In this document: positions 35,897 to 45,007 of the stretch, piece after piece
How positions within the stretch are numbered: position 1 is the stretch's first letter
Layout: each line of letters starts with the position of its first letter
Assembly: GCA_947373605.1 (NCBI GenBank)
Contig: CANBYM010000007.1
Location: forward strand, 1 to 50,175
Source: Comamonadaceae bacterium
GTDB lineage: Bacteria; Pseudomonadota; Gammaproteobacteria; Burkholderiales; Burkholderiaceae_C
Reading direction: 5' to 3'
Length of the DNA stretch: 50,175 nucleotides
Position numbers and translations under genes: made by a program
The notes under the pieces: generated by a model
Seen by the model: only the letters and a program-made list of their open reading frames with translations
Database searches by the model: none
Told to the model about the DNA's origin: nothing

Positions 35897-36373
35897 ATGC
35901 TCGCCCAACCACTGCCCTGGCATTTCGCAAAGCAGGCTGGTTTCACTCTGATCGAATTGATCATGGTGATGGTGATTGTGGGTGTACTTGCAGTTTTCGC
36001 GGCGCCCAGGATTTTCAATACCGGCGACTTCACTGCACGGGGGTTTCATGACGAGACTCTTAGCCTTTTGCGATATGCCCAAAAGACGGCGGTTGTGCAA
36101 AGGCGCTCGGTCTGTGTCCAGGTGAACGATCCCGGCATCACACTCACAATGGACACCAAAGCGACCCCCGACGGGGTTTGCAATGGCCCCGTCAATATGC
36201 CCAATACTCCGCGCGGGGGCAGCGGCTTGAGCGCCAGTGCCACAAGCGGGCCGGTAATAAGTTTCAAATTCAATTCGCTGGGCGTTACGGATCAGAGCGG
36301 CGCCATTACCCTTTCCATTGCGAACAGCACGGCCATCACTGTCGAGGGCGATACGGGTTATGTGCACGACTGA
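35897..36373 (+). CDS. Minor MSHA pilin, MshC-like (GspH/FimT type)
   Basis: 158 residues from ATG 35897. The prepilin leader is about 17 residues, ending Q-A-G, followed by F-T-L-I-E-L-I-M-V-M-V-I-V-G-V. The mature domain begins like GspH/FimT minor pilins (L-S-L-L-R-Y-A-Q-K-T-A-V-V-Q-R) and has two cysteines. This position after mshA corresponds to mshC in Vibrio. The next gene begins before this stop (14-base overlap). The ribosome binding site is weak. Confidence 0.82.
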   Translation: MLAQPLPWHFAKQAGFTLIELIMVMVIVGVLAVFAAPRIFNTGDFTARGFHDETLSLLRYAQKTAVVQRRSVCVQVNDPGITLTMDTKATPDGVCNGPVNMPNTPRGGSGLSASATSGPVISFKFNSLGVTDQSGAITLSIANSTAITVEGDTGYVHD

Positions 36374-36860
36374 ACGTGCTCAACAGCGAGCCGGGCGCAT
36401 GCAGCGCGGCTTTACTCTGATCGAAATGATCATCTTCATCGTCGTGGTGAGTGTGGGCATCGCAGGCATCTTGTCGGTCATGAATACGGTTGTGAAATCC
36501 AGCGCCGACCCCATGCTGCGCAAGCAGTCCATCGCCATTGCCGAGTCCATGCTGGAAGAGGTCCTGCTCAAGGACTACACCAATTCGCTAGGTCCACAGG
36601 CTGCTATCGGAAATGACCGTACCCCCTGGAATCTGGTGACCGATGCCAACGGATACAGCCGAACCGGCATTACAGACCCGCAGGGCAATGCGATTGCGGG
36701 GCTAGAACATTACAGCATTTCCGTCACTGTGGCTCTCGCGACAAGCTCGGATAACGCAGCATTGGCAGCTTTAACACCAGCAGCCTACAAGGTCACGGTG
36801 GTGGTGACAGACCCCGGCGCAAATGCCGTAACGTTGACCGGCTACCGGGCGAGCTATTAG
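36360..36860 (+). CDS. mshD: Minor MSHA pilin MshD-like
   Basis: 166 residues from ATG 36360, overlapping the previous gene; ATG 36399 would give a short leader. The methylation segment is F-T-L-I-E-M-I-I-F-I-V-V-V-S-V-G-I-A-G, and the following S-A-D-P-M-L-R-K-Q-S-I-A-I-A-E-S-M-L-E-E is characteristic of MshD/PilV-like minor pilins. It is probably part of the tip complex. The next gene starts 2 bases after the stop. Confidence 0.85.
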   Translation: MCTTERAQQRAGRMQRGFTLIEMIIFIVVVSVGIAGILSVMNTVVKSSADPMLRKQSIAIAESMLEEVLLKDYTNSLGPQAAIGNDRTPWNLVTDANGYSRTGITDPQGNAIAGLEHYSISVTVALATSSDNAALAALTPAAYKVTVVVTDPGANAVTLTGYRASY

Positions 36861-36862
36861 CC

Positions 36863-37723
36863 ATGCGACCATCAACTCTGCCGCAAGCAAGTCGCAGCCA
36901 GCAAGGCTTTACGCTGGTAGAGCTGATCATGGTGATTGTGATCATGGGTGTGATCGGCGGCATGGTGTCGGTGTTTATGCGCAGCCCGATTGACGCCTAC
37001 TTTTCGACCGCGCGGCGCGCTTCACTGGCAGACGAGGCCGACGGTACATTGCGCCGCATGTCGCGCGACATTCGCAAGTCCTTGCCCAACAGCATTGTGG
37101 TTGCCGCCGACGCCAAGTGCGTGGACTTCATCCCTACCAAATACGGCGGACGATACCGCGCCGACAACACACCTGCTGCCTTGGACTTCAACATACCCGA
37201 CACCAGCTTCAACATGCTGGGTAGCAATCCGACCGATGCCGACCAAACCATTAAGCCGGGTGATTTCGTGGTGGTTTACAACCAAGGCATTCCCGGCTCC
37301 GATGTTTATGCCGGAGACAACACAGCGCTGATCAGCGCGGTATCTGCCGCCGTCGGAGCCAATCCGCCGGAGACAACCATTGACATCACGCAGACGAATC
37401 CGTTTTTGTTGGCTTCACCAGCGAACCGCTTTCATGTCGTGCCCGGAAGTGAGCGCGTGGTGTCGTATGCCTGTACCTCACAGGGCACACTGGTGCGCGC
37501 GGTGAACACAGCCAGCATTGCCAAGAATTGCCAATCTGGAGGCGCTGTTACAGCCGGAGCAACGGTGGCGGTCAATGTGCTAGCCAAAAATGTCGGGGCC
37601 TGCAGCTTTGTATACGACAGCAGCGCGCAGAGAGATGGCCTGTTGCGCTTGACCATGCAAATGACAGACTCTGGTGAAACGGTGACGCTGCAACACCAGA
37701 TTCACGTGGACAACACGCCATGA
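36863..37723 (+). CDS. mshO: MSHA biogenesis protein MshO (minor pilin, PilW-like)
   Basis: 286 residues. The leader ends S-Q-Q-G before F-T-L-V-E-L-I-M-V-I-V-I-M-G-V. Next comes the MshO-like block P-I-D-A-Y-F-S-T-A-R-R-A-S-L-A-D-E-A-D, then D-I-R-K-S-L-P-N-S. The large beta-rich C-terminal part has several cysteines. Large minor pilins of this type cap the fibre. The stop overlaps the mshP start (ATGA). Confidence 0.9.
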   Translation: MRPSTLPQASRSQQGFTLVELIMVIVIMGVIGGMVSVFMRSPIDAYFSTARRASLADEADGTLRRMSRDIRKSLPNSIVVAADAKCVDFIPTKYGGRYRADNTPAALDFNIPDTSFNMLGSNPTDADQTIKPGDFVVVYNQGIPGSDVYAGDNTALISAVSAAVGANPPETTIDITQTNPFLLASPANRFHVVPGSERVVSYACTSQGTLVRAVNTASIAKNCQSGGAVTAGATVAVNVLAKNVGACSFVYDSSAQRDGLLRLTMQMTDSGETVTLQHQIHVDNTP

Positions 37724-38127
37724 GGGTCGCACAAAAAGGATTTGCCGCCATCGCTGCCATCTTTCTGGTGGTGGTGTTGGCAGCCCTAGGCGGGTTCATG
37801 GTCAGCATATCCAATACCGCACAGCTGGACTCCGCCAAGGACATACAGGGCAGCCGGGCGTACTGGGCTGCGCGCGCCGGGTTGGAGTGGGGGTTGGGCG
37901 CGGCCAGTGCGGTGTCGCCACCCTCCAGCATCACGTCGGCCACTTGCACGTCCGCCACGCCCTTGGCCATCGATGGCTTTAGCGTACAGGTCAGTTGCAC
38001 TGCCGCCACCTACCTGGAGGGCGACCCGCACTACATCATCAAAATCACGTCTATTGCGTCGGCGGGCGGCGCCCCGGGCAGCATCGGTTACGTTGAACGC
38101 AGCGTTTCTGCAGGGCTCGAACGGTAA
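37720..38127 (+). CDS. mshP: MSHA biogenesis protein MshP (PilX-like)
   Basis: 135 residues. The N-terminal hydrophobic helix G-F-A-A-I-A-A-I-F-L-V-V-V-L-A-A-L lacks the glutamate of ordinary pilins, which is usual for MshP. The helix continues into S-R-A-Y-W-A-A-R-A-G-L-E-W-G, the PilX/GspK-like signature. Two cysteines (residues about 77 and 93) may form a disulfide. It is probably a minor pilin-like component. It ends the first half of the locus; a 150-base gap follows. Confidence 0.88.
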   Translation: MRVAQKGFAAIAAIFLVVVLAALGGFMVSISNTAQLDSAKDIQGSRAYWAARAGLEWGLGAASAVSPPSSITSATCTSATPLAIDGFSVQVSCTAATYLEGDPHYIIKITSIASAGGAPGSIGYVERSVSAGLER

Positions 38128-38194
38128 TCCCGGTGCGGTCTGAATGGAAAACTATTGTGAAAACATTGCAAACGGAGCCTAAGGCACACCTAAA

Positions 38195-38275
38195 ATGAAC
38201 GCAAATAAATTGGTCCATCAACTCTGCATGATTGACAACACTGCCGCAAATGCCATCTCACAGGAAGCCCGCTAA
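38195..38275 (+). CDS. Possible 26-residue leader ORF before mshI
   Basis: In the 150-base gap between mshP and mshI, ATG 38195 opens a 26-codon frame that ends TAA, three bases before the mshI ATG. The mshI ribosome site (AGGAAG) lies inside it, so translation could be coupled. No Shine-Dalgarno site is clear for this ORF. It could be chance. Confidence 0.3.
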   Translation: MNANKLVHQLCMIDNTAANAISQEAR

Positions 38276-38277
38276 TC

Positions 38278-39351
38278 ATGCGTTGGCCCTGGCAACGCAA
38301 CGCTTTGACAGACCTGCTTGTCGTGTCTTGGGGCGGACAATCGCTGGCATATGTGCAGGCGAAAGCCAATCCGGGCGGTAAGTTCGACATTCTCAAAATC
38401 GGTGTCGAAAACCAGGGAAGCGATACGCCTGAAGCTTTTCTCGAACGTTTAAAAGCACTGAACCTGCATGGCGCCCGGGTCCAAGCCGTCTTAAAAGTTG
38501 ATCAGTACCAGCTACTGCAAATTGATACACCGGCGGTGCCACCGGAAGAAATGCGTGCGGCCGCGCGTTACCAAATCCGCGACATGGTGGAGTCCCACAT
38601 TGATGACATCACCATCGATGTCATGCACGTGGGCGACGGTAAGCAAAAAGGCAATGCGCACTTATTTGTCGTCGTCGCGGCCAACAGCGTGCTGCGTGAA
38701 ATAAGTGATCTTGCAAAGTCCATGCAGTGGTCGCTTGCCGTCGTGGATATTGCTGAAAATGCGCAGCGCAACCTGCAATCCGCATTGGCCGTGCGAGACG
38801 GCATGGGCCAGTCCGCCACAGCGGCGCTGGTGGTTGTGAACGACCATCAGGCGGTACTCACCATCAGCGCCAATGAAGAGCTTTATTACAGCCGTCGTCT
38901 GGAATTGCCAGATCGATTTCTCGCGATGGATTTGGGCAGCAGCGTTGAAATTTTTTCTGAAGAGCCCGGGGTTTACTCGCCGGTTGGCGAATATGTACCG
39001 GACTACGGTGGTGCCGATTCTTACACCGGCGCTTACGGCGGTAGCACCACTACAGCAACGCCCGTGCAGTCGGACGCTGATCGCGCGCAGCGGCTGCTGG
39101 TTGAGGTTCAGCGTTCACTTGATTTGTGGGATCGCACCTGGTCGTCTATTCCGCTGGCCGGACTAAGGGTGTATGCCGGTGCACGCTCCTTTGACATCGC
39201 CGCATGGATTAGCCAGGAAATCGGTCAGACTGTGACCATGCTTGAGTTCGAAGGCCTGTTTGCGGCACTTGCAGATTTGTCTGCTTCAGACCAGATGGCT
39301 TGTTTGCCCCTGCTGGGCGTCCTGTTGCGTGACGACGCTGCAAGCACTTAG
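38278..39351 (+). CDS. mshI: MSHA biogenesis protein MshI (PilM-like)
   Basis: 357 residues. It belongs to the PilM/MshI actin-like group: L-L-V-V-S-W-G-G-Q-S-L at the start as a nucleotide-binding-like strand, then E-E-M-R-A-A-A-R-Y-Q-I-R-D-M-V. The C-terminal part includes Q-R-L-L-V-E-V-Q-R-S-L-D-L-W-D-R and V-Y-A-G-A-R-S-F-D. A Gly/Tyr/Ser-rich insert (near residues 240-260) is variable. It is a cytoplasmic protein at the base of the pilus machine. The PilN-like gene follows nine bases later. Confidence 0.88.
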   Translation: MRWPWQRNALTDLLVVSWGGQSLAYVQAKANPGGKFDILKIGVENQGSDTPEAFLERLKALNLHGARVQAVLKVDQYQLLQIDTPAVPPEEMRAAARYQIRDMVESHIDDITIDVMHVGDGKQKGNAHLFVVVAANSVLREISDLAKSMQWSLAVVDIAENAQRNLQSALAVRDGMGQSATAALVVVNDHQAVLTISANEELYYSRRLELPDRFLAMDLGSSVEIFSEEPGVYSPVGEYVPDYGGADSYTGAYGGSTTTATPVQSDADRAQRLLVEVQRSLDLWDRTWSSIPLAGLRVYAGARSFDIAAWISQEIGQTVTMLEFEGLFAALADLSASDQMACLPLLGVLLRDDAAST

Positions 39352-39360
39352 GCTCCACTT

Positions 39361-40008
39361 ATGCCTCAGCAAATTAACCTTTGTTCCCCACTGACCATCA
39401 CGCAGAAGCAGAGCTTTTCCGCGCTGACAATGGTACAGGCCCTCGGTGTTTTTGTCGTTCTTGGCAGCGTGCTGTGTGGCGCCTGGGTCTGGAATCTGAA
39501 GAAAACTTCAGCTGAATTCAGCCGGACGCTGGAGAGTCAGGCCCGTGACATACAAAGCCTGAAATCAGCGCTGGTAACGGCGCAGGCGGACGCAGCTCCG
39601 ATCGGTCCGGCTATGCTGGCGCAATTGCAGACCAAGCGTGACGAACTGGCACGCCGCGAACGGTTGCGTCAAGCCGTACAAGAAGGTTTATCGACGCCGG
39701 GCAGGGGCCATTCCGATCGACTGGCGTTGGTTGCAAGCAGCATTCCGCAGCCGGCATGGATTACCGGTGTGAAAGCAGACAGCAACCATTTCGAAATGAA
39801 CGGGTTTACGCTGGAGCCCTCGGCCTTAAATGCCTGGGTTGCACGGCTCACCGCAAGCCCGCTGCTGAGTGGTTTGAAGCTGGCAACCGTTCAGGTGGAA
39901 AACACCAGCCCGCCGGGTGGAGCGACACCTCGCCAGATCTGGTCATTTAACCTGGTGAGTGAAACCGCGCCACGACCGCCAGCAACCAGCGCAGGAGTGA
40001 AGCCGTGA
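39361..40008 (+). CDS. PilN-like MSHA biogenesis protein
   Basis: 215 residues. A short cytoplasmic start (M-P-Q-Q-I-N-L-C-S-P) recalls the conserved I-N-L-L PilN motif that binds PilM. One transmembrane helix follows (V-F-V-V-L-G-S-V-L-C-G-A-W-V-W), then a coiled coil and a ferredoxin-like periplasmic domain. It is placed between MshI and MshJ. In Vibrio an extra mshI2-type ORF occupies the same position. The stop overlaps the GTG start of mshJ. Confidence 0.82.
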   Translation: MPQQINLCSPLTITQKQSFSALTMVQALGVFVVLGSVLCGAWVWNLKKTSAEFSRTLESQARDIQSLKSALVTAQADAAPIGPAMLAQLQTKRDELARRERLRQAVQEGLSTPGRGHSDRLALVASSIPQPAWITGVKADSNHFEMNGFTLEPSALNAWVARLTASPLLSGLKLATVQVENTSPPGGATPRQIWSFNLVSETAPRPPATSAGVKP

Positions 40009-40676
40009 AAACCTGGTGGGTAAAATACGCTGCCCGCATCGATGCGTTGAGCCAGCGTGAGCGCATATTTTTGTTTCTGTCTGTGATGGCGTGCTGCCTC
40101 GCAGCAGCGGACGGTTTGTGGCTATCGCCCGCACAGCAGGCCCAGCGGCAATTGGTGCAAAATTTTGCCGCCCAAAATACGGAACTCAATCGCTTGCGTA
40201 CCGACCTGCAGTCAACAGGACGTCCCAGTGACGAAGCAGTGGCGATGCGCAAAGAGTTGGAAAGCATTCAGTCAAAAATCGACGCAATCAATGTTGATAT
40301 TCAGACGAACGCACCGATGGATTCTGGCGGCCCGGCGCTGGAGCAAGTGTTGATGGAGTTTTTGCGCCGGCAGGACGGCCTCACGCTACTAAGCGCCGGT
40401 ACATTGCGCGCTGACGCCACAACGGCCCAGGCCGGGCCGAGCACCCCCACGGCTCCAACTGCGCCCAACGCCGCAACTACCGCAGGTCTGCCGCAAGGTC
40501 TGACACGTCGGGGTATGGAGTTACGCGTTGCCGGTTCCTATCCTGAACTGGTGCGCTATGTCAAAACATTGGAAGCAGCGCTACCTAAATTGCGTTGGGG
40601 GCCCATGCAACTCAAATCGGACAAACAAGTGCCTGAACTCACGCTGCAGGTGTATATCGTGGGGGTGCAACCATGA
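40005..40676 (+). CDS. mshJ: MSHA biogenesis protein MshJ (PilO-like)
   Basis: 223 residues from GTG 40005, overlapping the previous stop by 4 bases. One transmembrane helix lies at residues 22-40, then a coiled coil with Q-N-T-E-L-N-R-L-R-T-D-L-Q. A Pro/Thr/Ala-rich linker precedes the last domain, which has G-S-Y-P-E-L-V-R-Y-V-K-T-L-E-A as in PilO/GspM proteins. It aligns the inner-membrane platform with the secretin. The stop overlaps the mshK start. Confidence 0.87.
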   Translation: MKTWWVKYAARIDALSQRERIFLFLSVMACCLAAADGLWLSPAQQAQRQLVQNFAAQNTELNRLRTDLQSTGRPSDEAVAMRKELESIQSKIDAINVDIQTNAPMDSGGPALEQVLMEFLRRQDGLTLLSAGTLRADATTAQAGPSTPTAPTAPNAATTAGLPQGLTRRGMELRVAGSYPELVRYVKTLEAALPKLRWGPMQLKSDKQVPELTLQVYIVGVQP

Positions 40677-41068
40677 CACAAGCCATTGCGACGGCGCGCG
40701 TCAATGCGAATTCCATGCGGCATCGGGCGGGGGTAGTTGGGTTGATGATGGTGGCGCTGGTGGCGCACTTCGAAGCGCAGGGACAAGAAGCACGCGACCC
40801 GACACGCGCGCCTCCCGGCGCCAGCGCACAAGCCTCGGATGCGGCCAAGTCTGATGCTGCATCGCCGCTCCTCGATGGCACCGCAGTGGTTGTGCGCGAT
40901 GGTAAAACTTATCTGGCGTCCGGCACCCGGCTTTACGCCGTAGGTCAGCAAATCGGCGCCAATAAGATCGAACGCATTACAGAAACCGAAATCTGGCTGC
41001 GCAACGGTAGCCAAGTTCAAAAAATTCAGCGCTTTGAAGGCATACAACGCCGCGCCGTCCAACCTTGA
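40673..41068 (+). CDS. mshK: MSHA biogenesis protein MshK (PilP-like)
   Basis: 131 residues. A hydrophobic N-terminal segment (A-G-V-V-G-L-M-M-V-A-L-V-A) is followed by a short linker and a small beta domain with L-D-G-T-A-V-V-V-R-D-G-K and G-S-Q-V-Q-K-I-Q-R. It resembles PilP/GspC homology domains that contact the secretin. The mshL start lies ten bases after the stop. The similarity is short, so gene order carries much of the weight. Confidence 0.8.
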   Translation: MTQAIATARVNANSMRHRAGVVGLMMVALVAHFEAQGQEARDPTRAPPGASAQASDAAKSDAASPLLDGTAVVVRDGKTYLASGTRLYAVGQQIGANKIERITETEIWLRNGSQVQKIQRFEGIQRRAVQP

Positions 41069-41078
41069 GGCACCCACT

Positions 41079-42812
41079 ATGAACCGCCAAGCACCACCGA
41101 TGCGTGATTTAACTCCTGGCACCTACGCCGCTTTGAGCGTGTTGATTGCGGCGGGCTGCCTGAGCGGCTGTGCATCAGAGCGCGTATTGCGTACACCCGA
41201 TGTGAGTGCGGCAATCCGTGCGGCAATTCCTGCGCCACCCCCCAAAACAAGCGCAGTGCCAGCCAGTGTGAGCGATGCGCTTGCCGAGCCGCCCGCACCA
41301 CCGGTTAAGCCTGCACCCGAACCGCGCATTGATTTATTGGTGAACAATGCGCCTGCGCGTGATGTGTTTCTGGCCATCGTTGCCGACACCCGCTACAGCA
41401 TGCTGATGCATCCGGATGTGAAGGGCAGCTTGTCGGTCACCTTGCGTGGTGTGACAGTAACGGAAGCACTGGAATCGATTCGCGACGTGTATGGCTACGA
41501 CTTCAAAATCGAAGGCCGGCGCATCACGATTTATGCCCCCACTTTGCAAACACGTATCTTCAACGTGAACTATCCCAACTCCCAGCGGGTAGGTAATAGC
41601 GAATTGCGCGTCTCGTCGGGCGGCACTTCCAGTAGCAGCAACAGTTCTACCAGCGCAGGTTCCACGAGCACCAGCTCCACGCAGCAAACCGAAAGTTCCA
41701 AAGTCACTACCTCGTCCAAAACCGACCTCTGGTCTGAGTTGTCCGGTGCCGTGAAGGGCATTGTGGGCAGTGGCGAGGGGCGCAACGTGATCACCAGTCC
41801 GCAGGCCGGCATCATGGCTGTGCGTGCCATGCCGGACGAATTGCGCGAGGTCGAAAAGTTTCTCAAGGCTGCACAAATTGCGGTCGAGCGCCAGGTCATG
41901 CTGGAGGCCAAGCTGGTTGAGGTTGAACTTAGTGATGGCTTTCAAAGCGGCGTGAACTGGGGCGCGTTCAACGTGGATGGAGCAAATACCATCGCAGCGG
42001 GTGTCATTGGCAGCGGCATTAGCAACACCAATGTGCTGTTGCAAAACGGCACCACCACCATCAGCGGCGCGGTGCCCATTCCGTCCCTGGCAACCGGTGG
42101 CGGCTTGTTCGGTTTGGCACTGGCGACCAGCCAGTTCGGCGCAGTGCTGGGCTTCCTGGAAACACAGGGCGATGTGCAAACACTCTCCAGTCCCCGCGTT
42201 GCCACCATGAATAACCAGAAGGCTGTGCTCAAAGTCGGTACGGACGCCTTCTTTGTAACCAATGTATCCGGCGGCAACACATCCACCGCCACGACCAGTA
42301 CCACCGGCAATAACACGACCTTGCCGACCATCACGCTCACACCGTTTTTCTCGGGCATATCGCTTGATGTAACGCCGCAGGTGGACGACGGTATCAACGT
42401 GACGCTGCATATTCATCCGGCGGTAACTTCGGTCACCGAGGTGTCCAAGCAGATCGATCTGGGCGCAGTCGGCAGTTACAAACTGCCGGTGGCGTCCAGC
42501 GCAGTTAATGAGACGGATACCCTGGTGCGTATTCAAGACGGACGCATTGTGGCTATTGGTGGCCTGATGCAGATGGACTCCAGTCGCAATGTGTCCGGCG
42601 TACCCGGAACCACGGGCAGTGTGTTGGCGCCGCTGTTCGGCAACAAAGCCACGCAGGGGCGCAAGCGCGAAGTGATTGTGCTGATCAAGCCCACAATCAT
42701 CCGCACCGCCAGCGATTGGGATGACCAGAACCGCCGCGCCCGCGCAGCCCTTGACGATATGGACGACACCCGCGCCCGCGTGATTCAGCTTGATGGCAAC
42801 ATCGTCAAGTGA
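41079..42812 (+). CDS. mshL: MSHA outer-membrane secretin MshL
   Basis: 577 residues from ATG 41079. The signal peptide ends in a lipobox, C-L-S-G-C, so it is a lipoprotein. Secretin N-domain sequence follows (I-D-L-L-V-N-N-A-P-A-R-D-V-F, then V-T-L-R-G-V-T-V-T-E-A-L). A Ser/Thr-rich linker lies near residues 180-215. The C-terminal gate domain contains V-E-R-Q-V-M-L-E-A-K-L-V-E-V and R-E-V-I-V-L-I-K-P-T-I-I-R. It forms the outer-membrane ring through which the pilus exits. Confidence 0.93.
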   Translation: MNRQAPPMRDLTPGTYAALSVLIAAGCLSGCASERVLRTPDVSAAIRAAIPAPPPKTSAVPASVSDALAEPPAPPVKPAPEPRIDLLVNNAPARDVFLAIVADTRYSMLMHPDVKGSLSVTLRGVTVTEALESIRDVYGYDFKIEGRRITIYAPTLQTRIFNVNYPNSQRVGNSELRVSSGGTSSSSNSSTSAGSTSTSSTQQTESSKVTTSSKTDLWSELSGAVKGIVGSGEGRNVITSPQAGIMAVRAMPDELREVEKFLKAAQIAVERQVMLEAKLVEVELSDGFQSGVNWGAFNVDGANTIAAGVIGSGISNTNVLLQNGTTTISGAVPIPSLATGGGLFGLALATSQFGAVLGFLETQGDVQTLSSPRVATMNNQKAVLKVGTDAFFVTNVSGGNTSTATTSTTGNNTTLPTITLTPFFSGISLDVTPQVDDGINVTLHIHPAVTSVTEVSKQIDLGAVGSYKLPVASSAVNETDTLVRIQDGRIVAIGGLMQMDSSRNVSGVPGTTGSVLAPLFGNKATQGRKREVIVLIKPTIIRTASDWDDQNRRARAALDDMDDTRARVIQLDGNIVK

Positions 42813-43717
42813 TGTACCTCAGGCACTTTTCACTGCGGGAAGCGCCTTTTTCGATCACGCCTGACACGGACTTTTTTTATCCGCATGAAGGCGCCCAAGC
42901 CTCGCTCAACATGCTGCTGGTGGCATTGCGCAGCGGCGAGGGTTTCTTGAAGGTGGTGGGCGAACTCGGTTGCGGCAAAACCGTGTTGTGCCGCCAATTG
43001 CTCAAAACCTTGCAGGGCGAATTTGTCACCGCCTACATCCCCAACCCTGACATGGGGCCGGATGATTTGCTACTGGCTCTGGCATCAGAGTTGGGCGTGG
43101 CGGTGAGCCAGTCGCCGCACCGTCACGAAATCATGAACGGCATTGGCGCTTGCCTGCTGGACCATGCACGCGCGCACCGCCGCGTCGTCGTGTGCATTGA
43201 CGAGGCGCAAGCCATCCCGGTGCGCACGGTGGAGAGCTTGCGGCTACTCTCGAATCTGGAAACCGAAAAGCGCAAATTGCTGCAAATCGTATTGCTTGGC
43301 CAACCGGATCTGGACGACAAGCTGGCCCGACCCGAGATACGGCAGCTTTTGCAACGCATTACCTTCAGCGAATTTTTAGGTCCTATGGATCAGCGCCGGG
43401 TGCCGGTATATTTGCAGCATCGGCTCGCAACGGCTGCGATTGATGACGCCATGGACGCCCGCATCTTCAGCCCCGAGGCCGCGGCCATCATTGCCGCAGC
43501 CAGCGGAGGCGTGCCGCGCCTGGTGAATGTGCTTGCGCACAAATGCCTGATGCTGGCTTATGGTGAAGACAAGATGACGGTGAGCGCCGACCACGCCCGT
43601 CTGGCTGTGCGCGACACCGAAGGCGTGCCGCAAGTTGCGCCCTGGTGGCGCCGCTGGTCGTGGCCCGGCGCGCGACGTCGCCAGGCGCTACGTAGTGCAA
43701 AGGAGACTGCGCTGTGA
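42812..43717 (+). CDS. mshM: MSHA biogenesis AAA ATPase MshM (ExeA-like)
   Basis: 301 residues from ATG 42812, one base into the mshL stop; GTG 42809 is an alternative. The ExeA/GspA-type domain has Walker A G-E-L-G-C-G-K-T near residue 50 and Walker B V-V-V-C-I-D-E-A-Q-A near 130. The C-terminus of the AAA part has G-G-V-P-R-L-V-N-V-L-A-H-K. ATPases of this kind help the secretin assemble. The stop overlaps the mshN start. Confidence 0.92.
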   Translation: MYLRHFSLREAPFSITPDTDFFYPHEGAQASLNMLLVALRSGEGFLKVVGELGCGKTVLCRQLLKTLQGEFVTAYIPNPDMGPDDLLLALASELGVAVSQSPHRHEIMNGIGACLLDHARAHRRVVVCIDEAQAIPVRTVESLRLLSNLETEKRKLLQIVLLGQPDLDDKLARPEIRQLLQRITFSEFLGPMDQRRVPVYLQHRLATAAIDDAMDARIFSPEAAAIIAAASGGVPRLVNVLAHKCLMLAYGEDKMTVSADHARLAVRDTEGVPQVAPWWRRWSWPGARRRQALRSAKETAL

Positions 43718-44919
43718 GTGTCATTAACAAAATGTTGCGCGATCTGGACCAGCGCCAGGTGCCCGATGACAACGGCGCAATCACGCCAGGTGCGACGCCG
43801 CTGCGCAGCGGAACGGCCAGTGTGGCTGGCGTATTGATATCCACCGGTGCCTCGCGAAACAGCAGCCCCTTGGTGTCAATCGTTATCGTAGTCGCCGGGT
43901 TGGCGGTGTTTGGTGGGGCTGGCTGGTGGTGGACACATCAAGTCCCGGCGATCAAGGTTGTGCAGACTGAGCCGGTTTCGCAAAGCACACCGATCGTGGC
44001 TGCTCCTGTGCAAGTAAGCCCCGTTTCTGCACCGATCGCTACACCTGTCGCCGTACCTACGGCCACACTTGCATCGTCACCTGTGATTGCGCTTGCGCCG
44101 GTTGCCAATGCATCAGTGGCGAAGGTTGTCGCAACGCCGTCAATCGCGCCGGTTGCAGTTGCGGTGTCGACGTCGCCTGCATTGGCGGCCAGTGCCGCCG
44201 CAATGCCATTGGCAGTGGCAGCGGCGCCCACCCTGGTTAGATCCACGGTCAAGCCCGCACCCGCCACAGTGAACAATTCGCCACTTACATCCGTGTCTGT
44301 TGCCGCAGTAAGTGTTACTGTGCCCCCCGCAGCAGCGCCAGCGGCTGTTGTCACTGCTTCAACGCCCAAGTCCGTGCCAGTGGCCGATTCTGCTTCCACG
44401 GGACAGCGCCAGCAACAGGCCGCGCGCGAGGCGCTGGCTCAGGCACAAACGCTGTGGAACGCAGGCGCACACGACAACGCCATTGATTTGTTGCAGCAAG
44501 CGGTTGCGACCGCCGAGCGCAGTGCGCAAAGCGCTCCTGGAGTGCCAACGACTCTGGCATTGGCATCGCTGGCGCGCGAGTTGGCGCGCATGCAAGTTGC
44601 CCAGGGCCGCCCCGTCGCCTCAGTAGACATGTTGACCCGGCTGGAGCCCTTGCTGTCTGGCGACCCTGAACTCTGGGCCGTGCGCGCCAATGCTGCACAA
44701 CGCGCAGGACGCCATCAGGACAGCGTAAACGCTTACACCGTTGCCTTGCAGTCGCGCCCCAACGAGCAGCGCTGGTTGTTGGGTGCGGCGGTTTCGTCCG
44801 CCGCGCTGGGACAGACTGCCAACGCGACGGCGCTGGCCGAAAGGGCCGCAAGTGTCGGACCTTTGCCCAAAGACGTGCAAGCCTATTTGCGTCAGATGGG
44901 CGTCACGCTTAAGGAATAA
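43714..44919 (+). CDS. mshN: MSHA biogenesis protein MshN (TPR, Ala/Pro/Val-rich linker)
   Basis: 401 residues from GTG 43714. The start M-S-V-I-N-K-M-L-R-D-L-D-Q-R is the MshN/GspB signature. A transmembrane helix follows (V-S-I-V-I-V-V-A-G-L-A-V-F-G-G-A), then about 150 residues of Ala, Pro, Val, Ser and Thr that can span the periplasm. The C-terminal tetratricopeptide-like helices (from about residue 230) include A-L-W-N-A-G-A-H-D-N-A-I-D-L-L. Last gene of the locus; 88 bases later the YidB-like gene starts. Confidence 0.9.
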   Translation: MSVINKMLRDLDQRQVPDDNGAITPGATPLRSGTASVAGVLISTGASRNSSPLVSIVIVVAGLAVFGGAGWWWTHQVPAIKVVQTEPVSQSTPIVAAPVQVSPVSAPIATPVAVPTATLASSPVIALAPVANASVAKVVATPSIAPVAVAVSTSPALAASAAAMPLAVAAAPTLVRSTVKPAPATVNNSPLTSVSVAAVSVTVPPAAAPAAVVTASTPKSVPVADSASTGQRQQQAAREALAQAQTLWNAGAHDNAIDLLQQAVATAERSAQSAPGVPTTLALASLARELARMQVAQGRPVASVDMLTRLEPLLSGDPELWAVRANAAQRAGRHQDSVNAYTVALQSRPNEQRWLLGAAVSSAALGQTANATALAERAASVGPLPKDVQAYLRQMGVTLKE

Positions 44920-45007
44920 GCGGGGATCATTCTTTGGATGGATTGATTTGCTTTGTCATTCAGGTGCAGTAGCATTTGCTCTCTGTATTACTTAAAAGGT
45001 TTGCATC

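Noticed and set aside
41334-42536. 400-codon minus-strand ORF
   Set aside because: It is fully antisense to the secretin gene mshL, with His- and Gly-rich unnatural composition.
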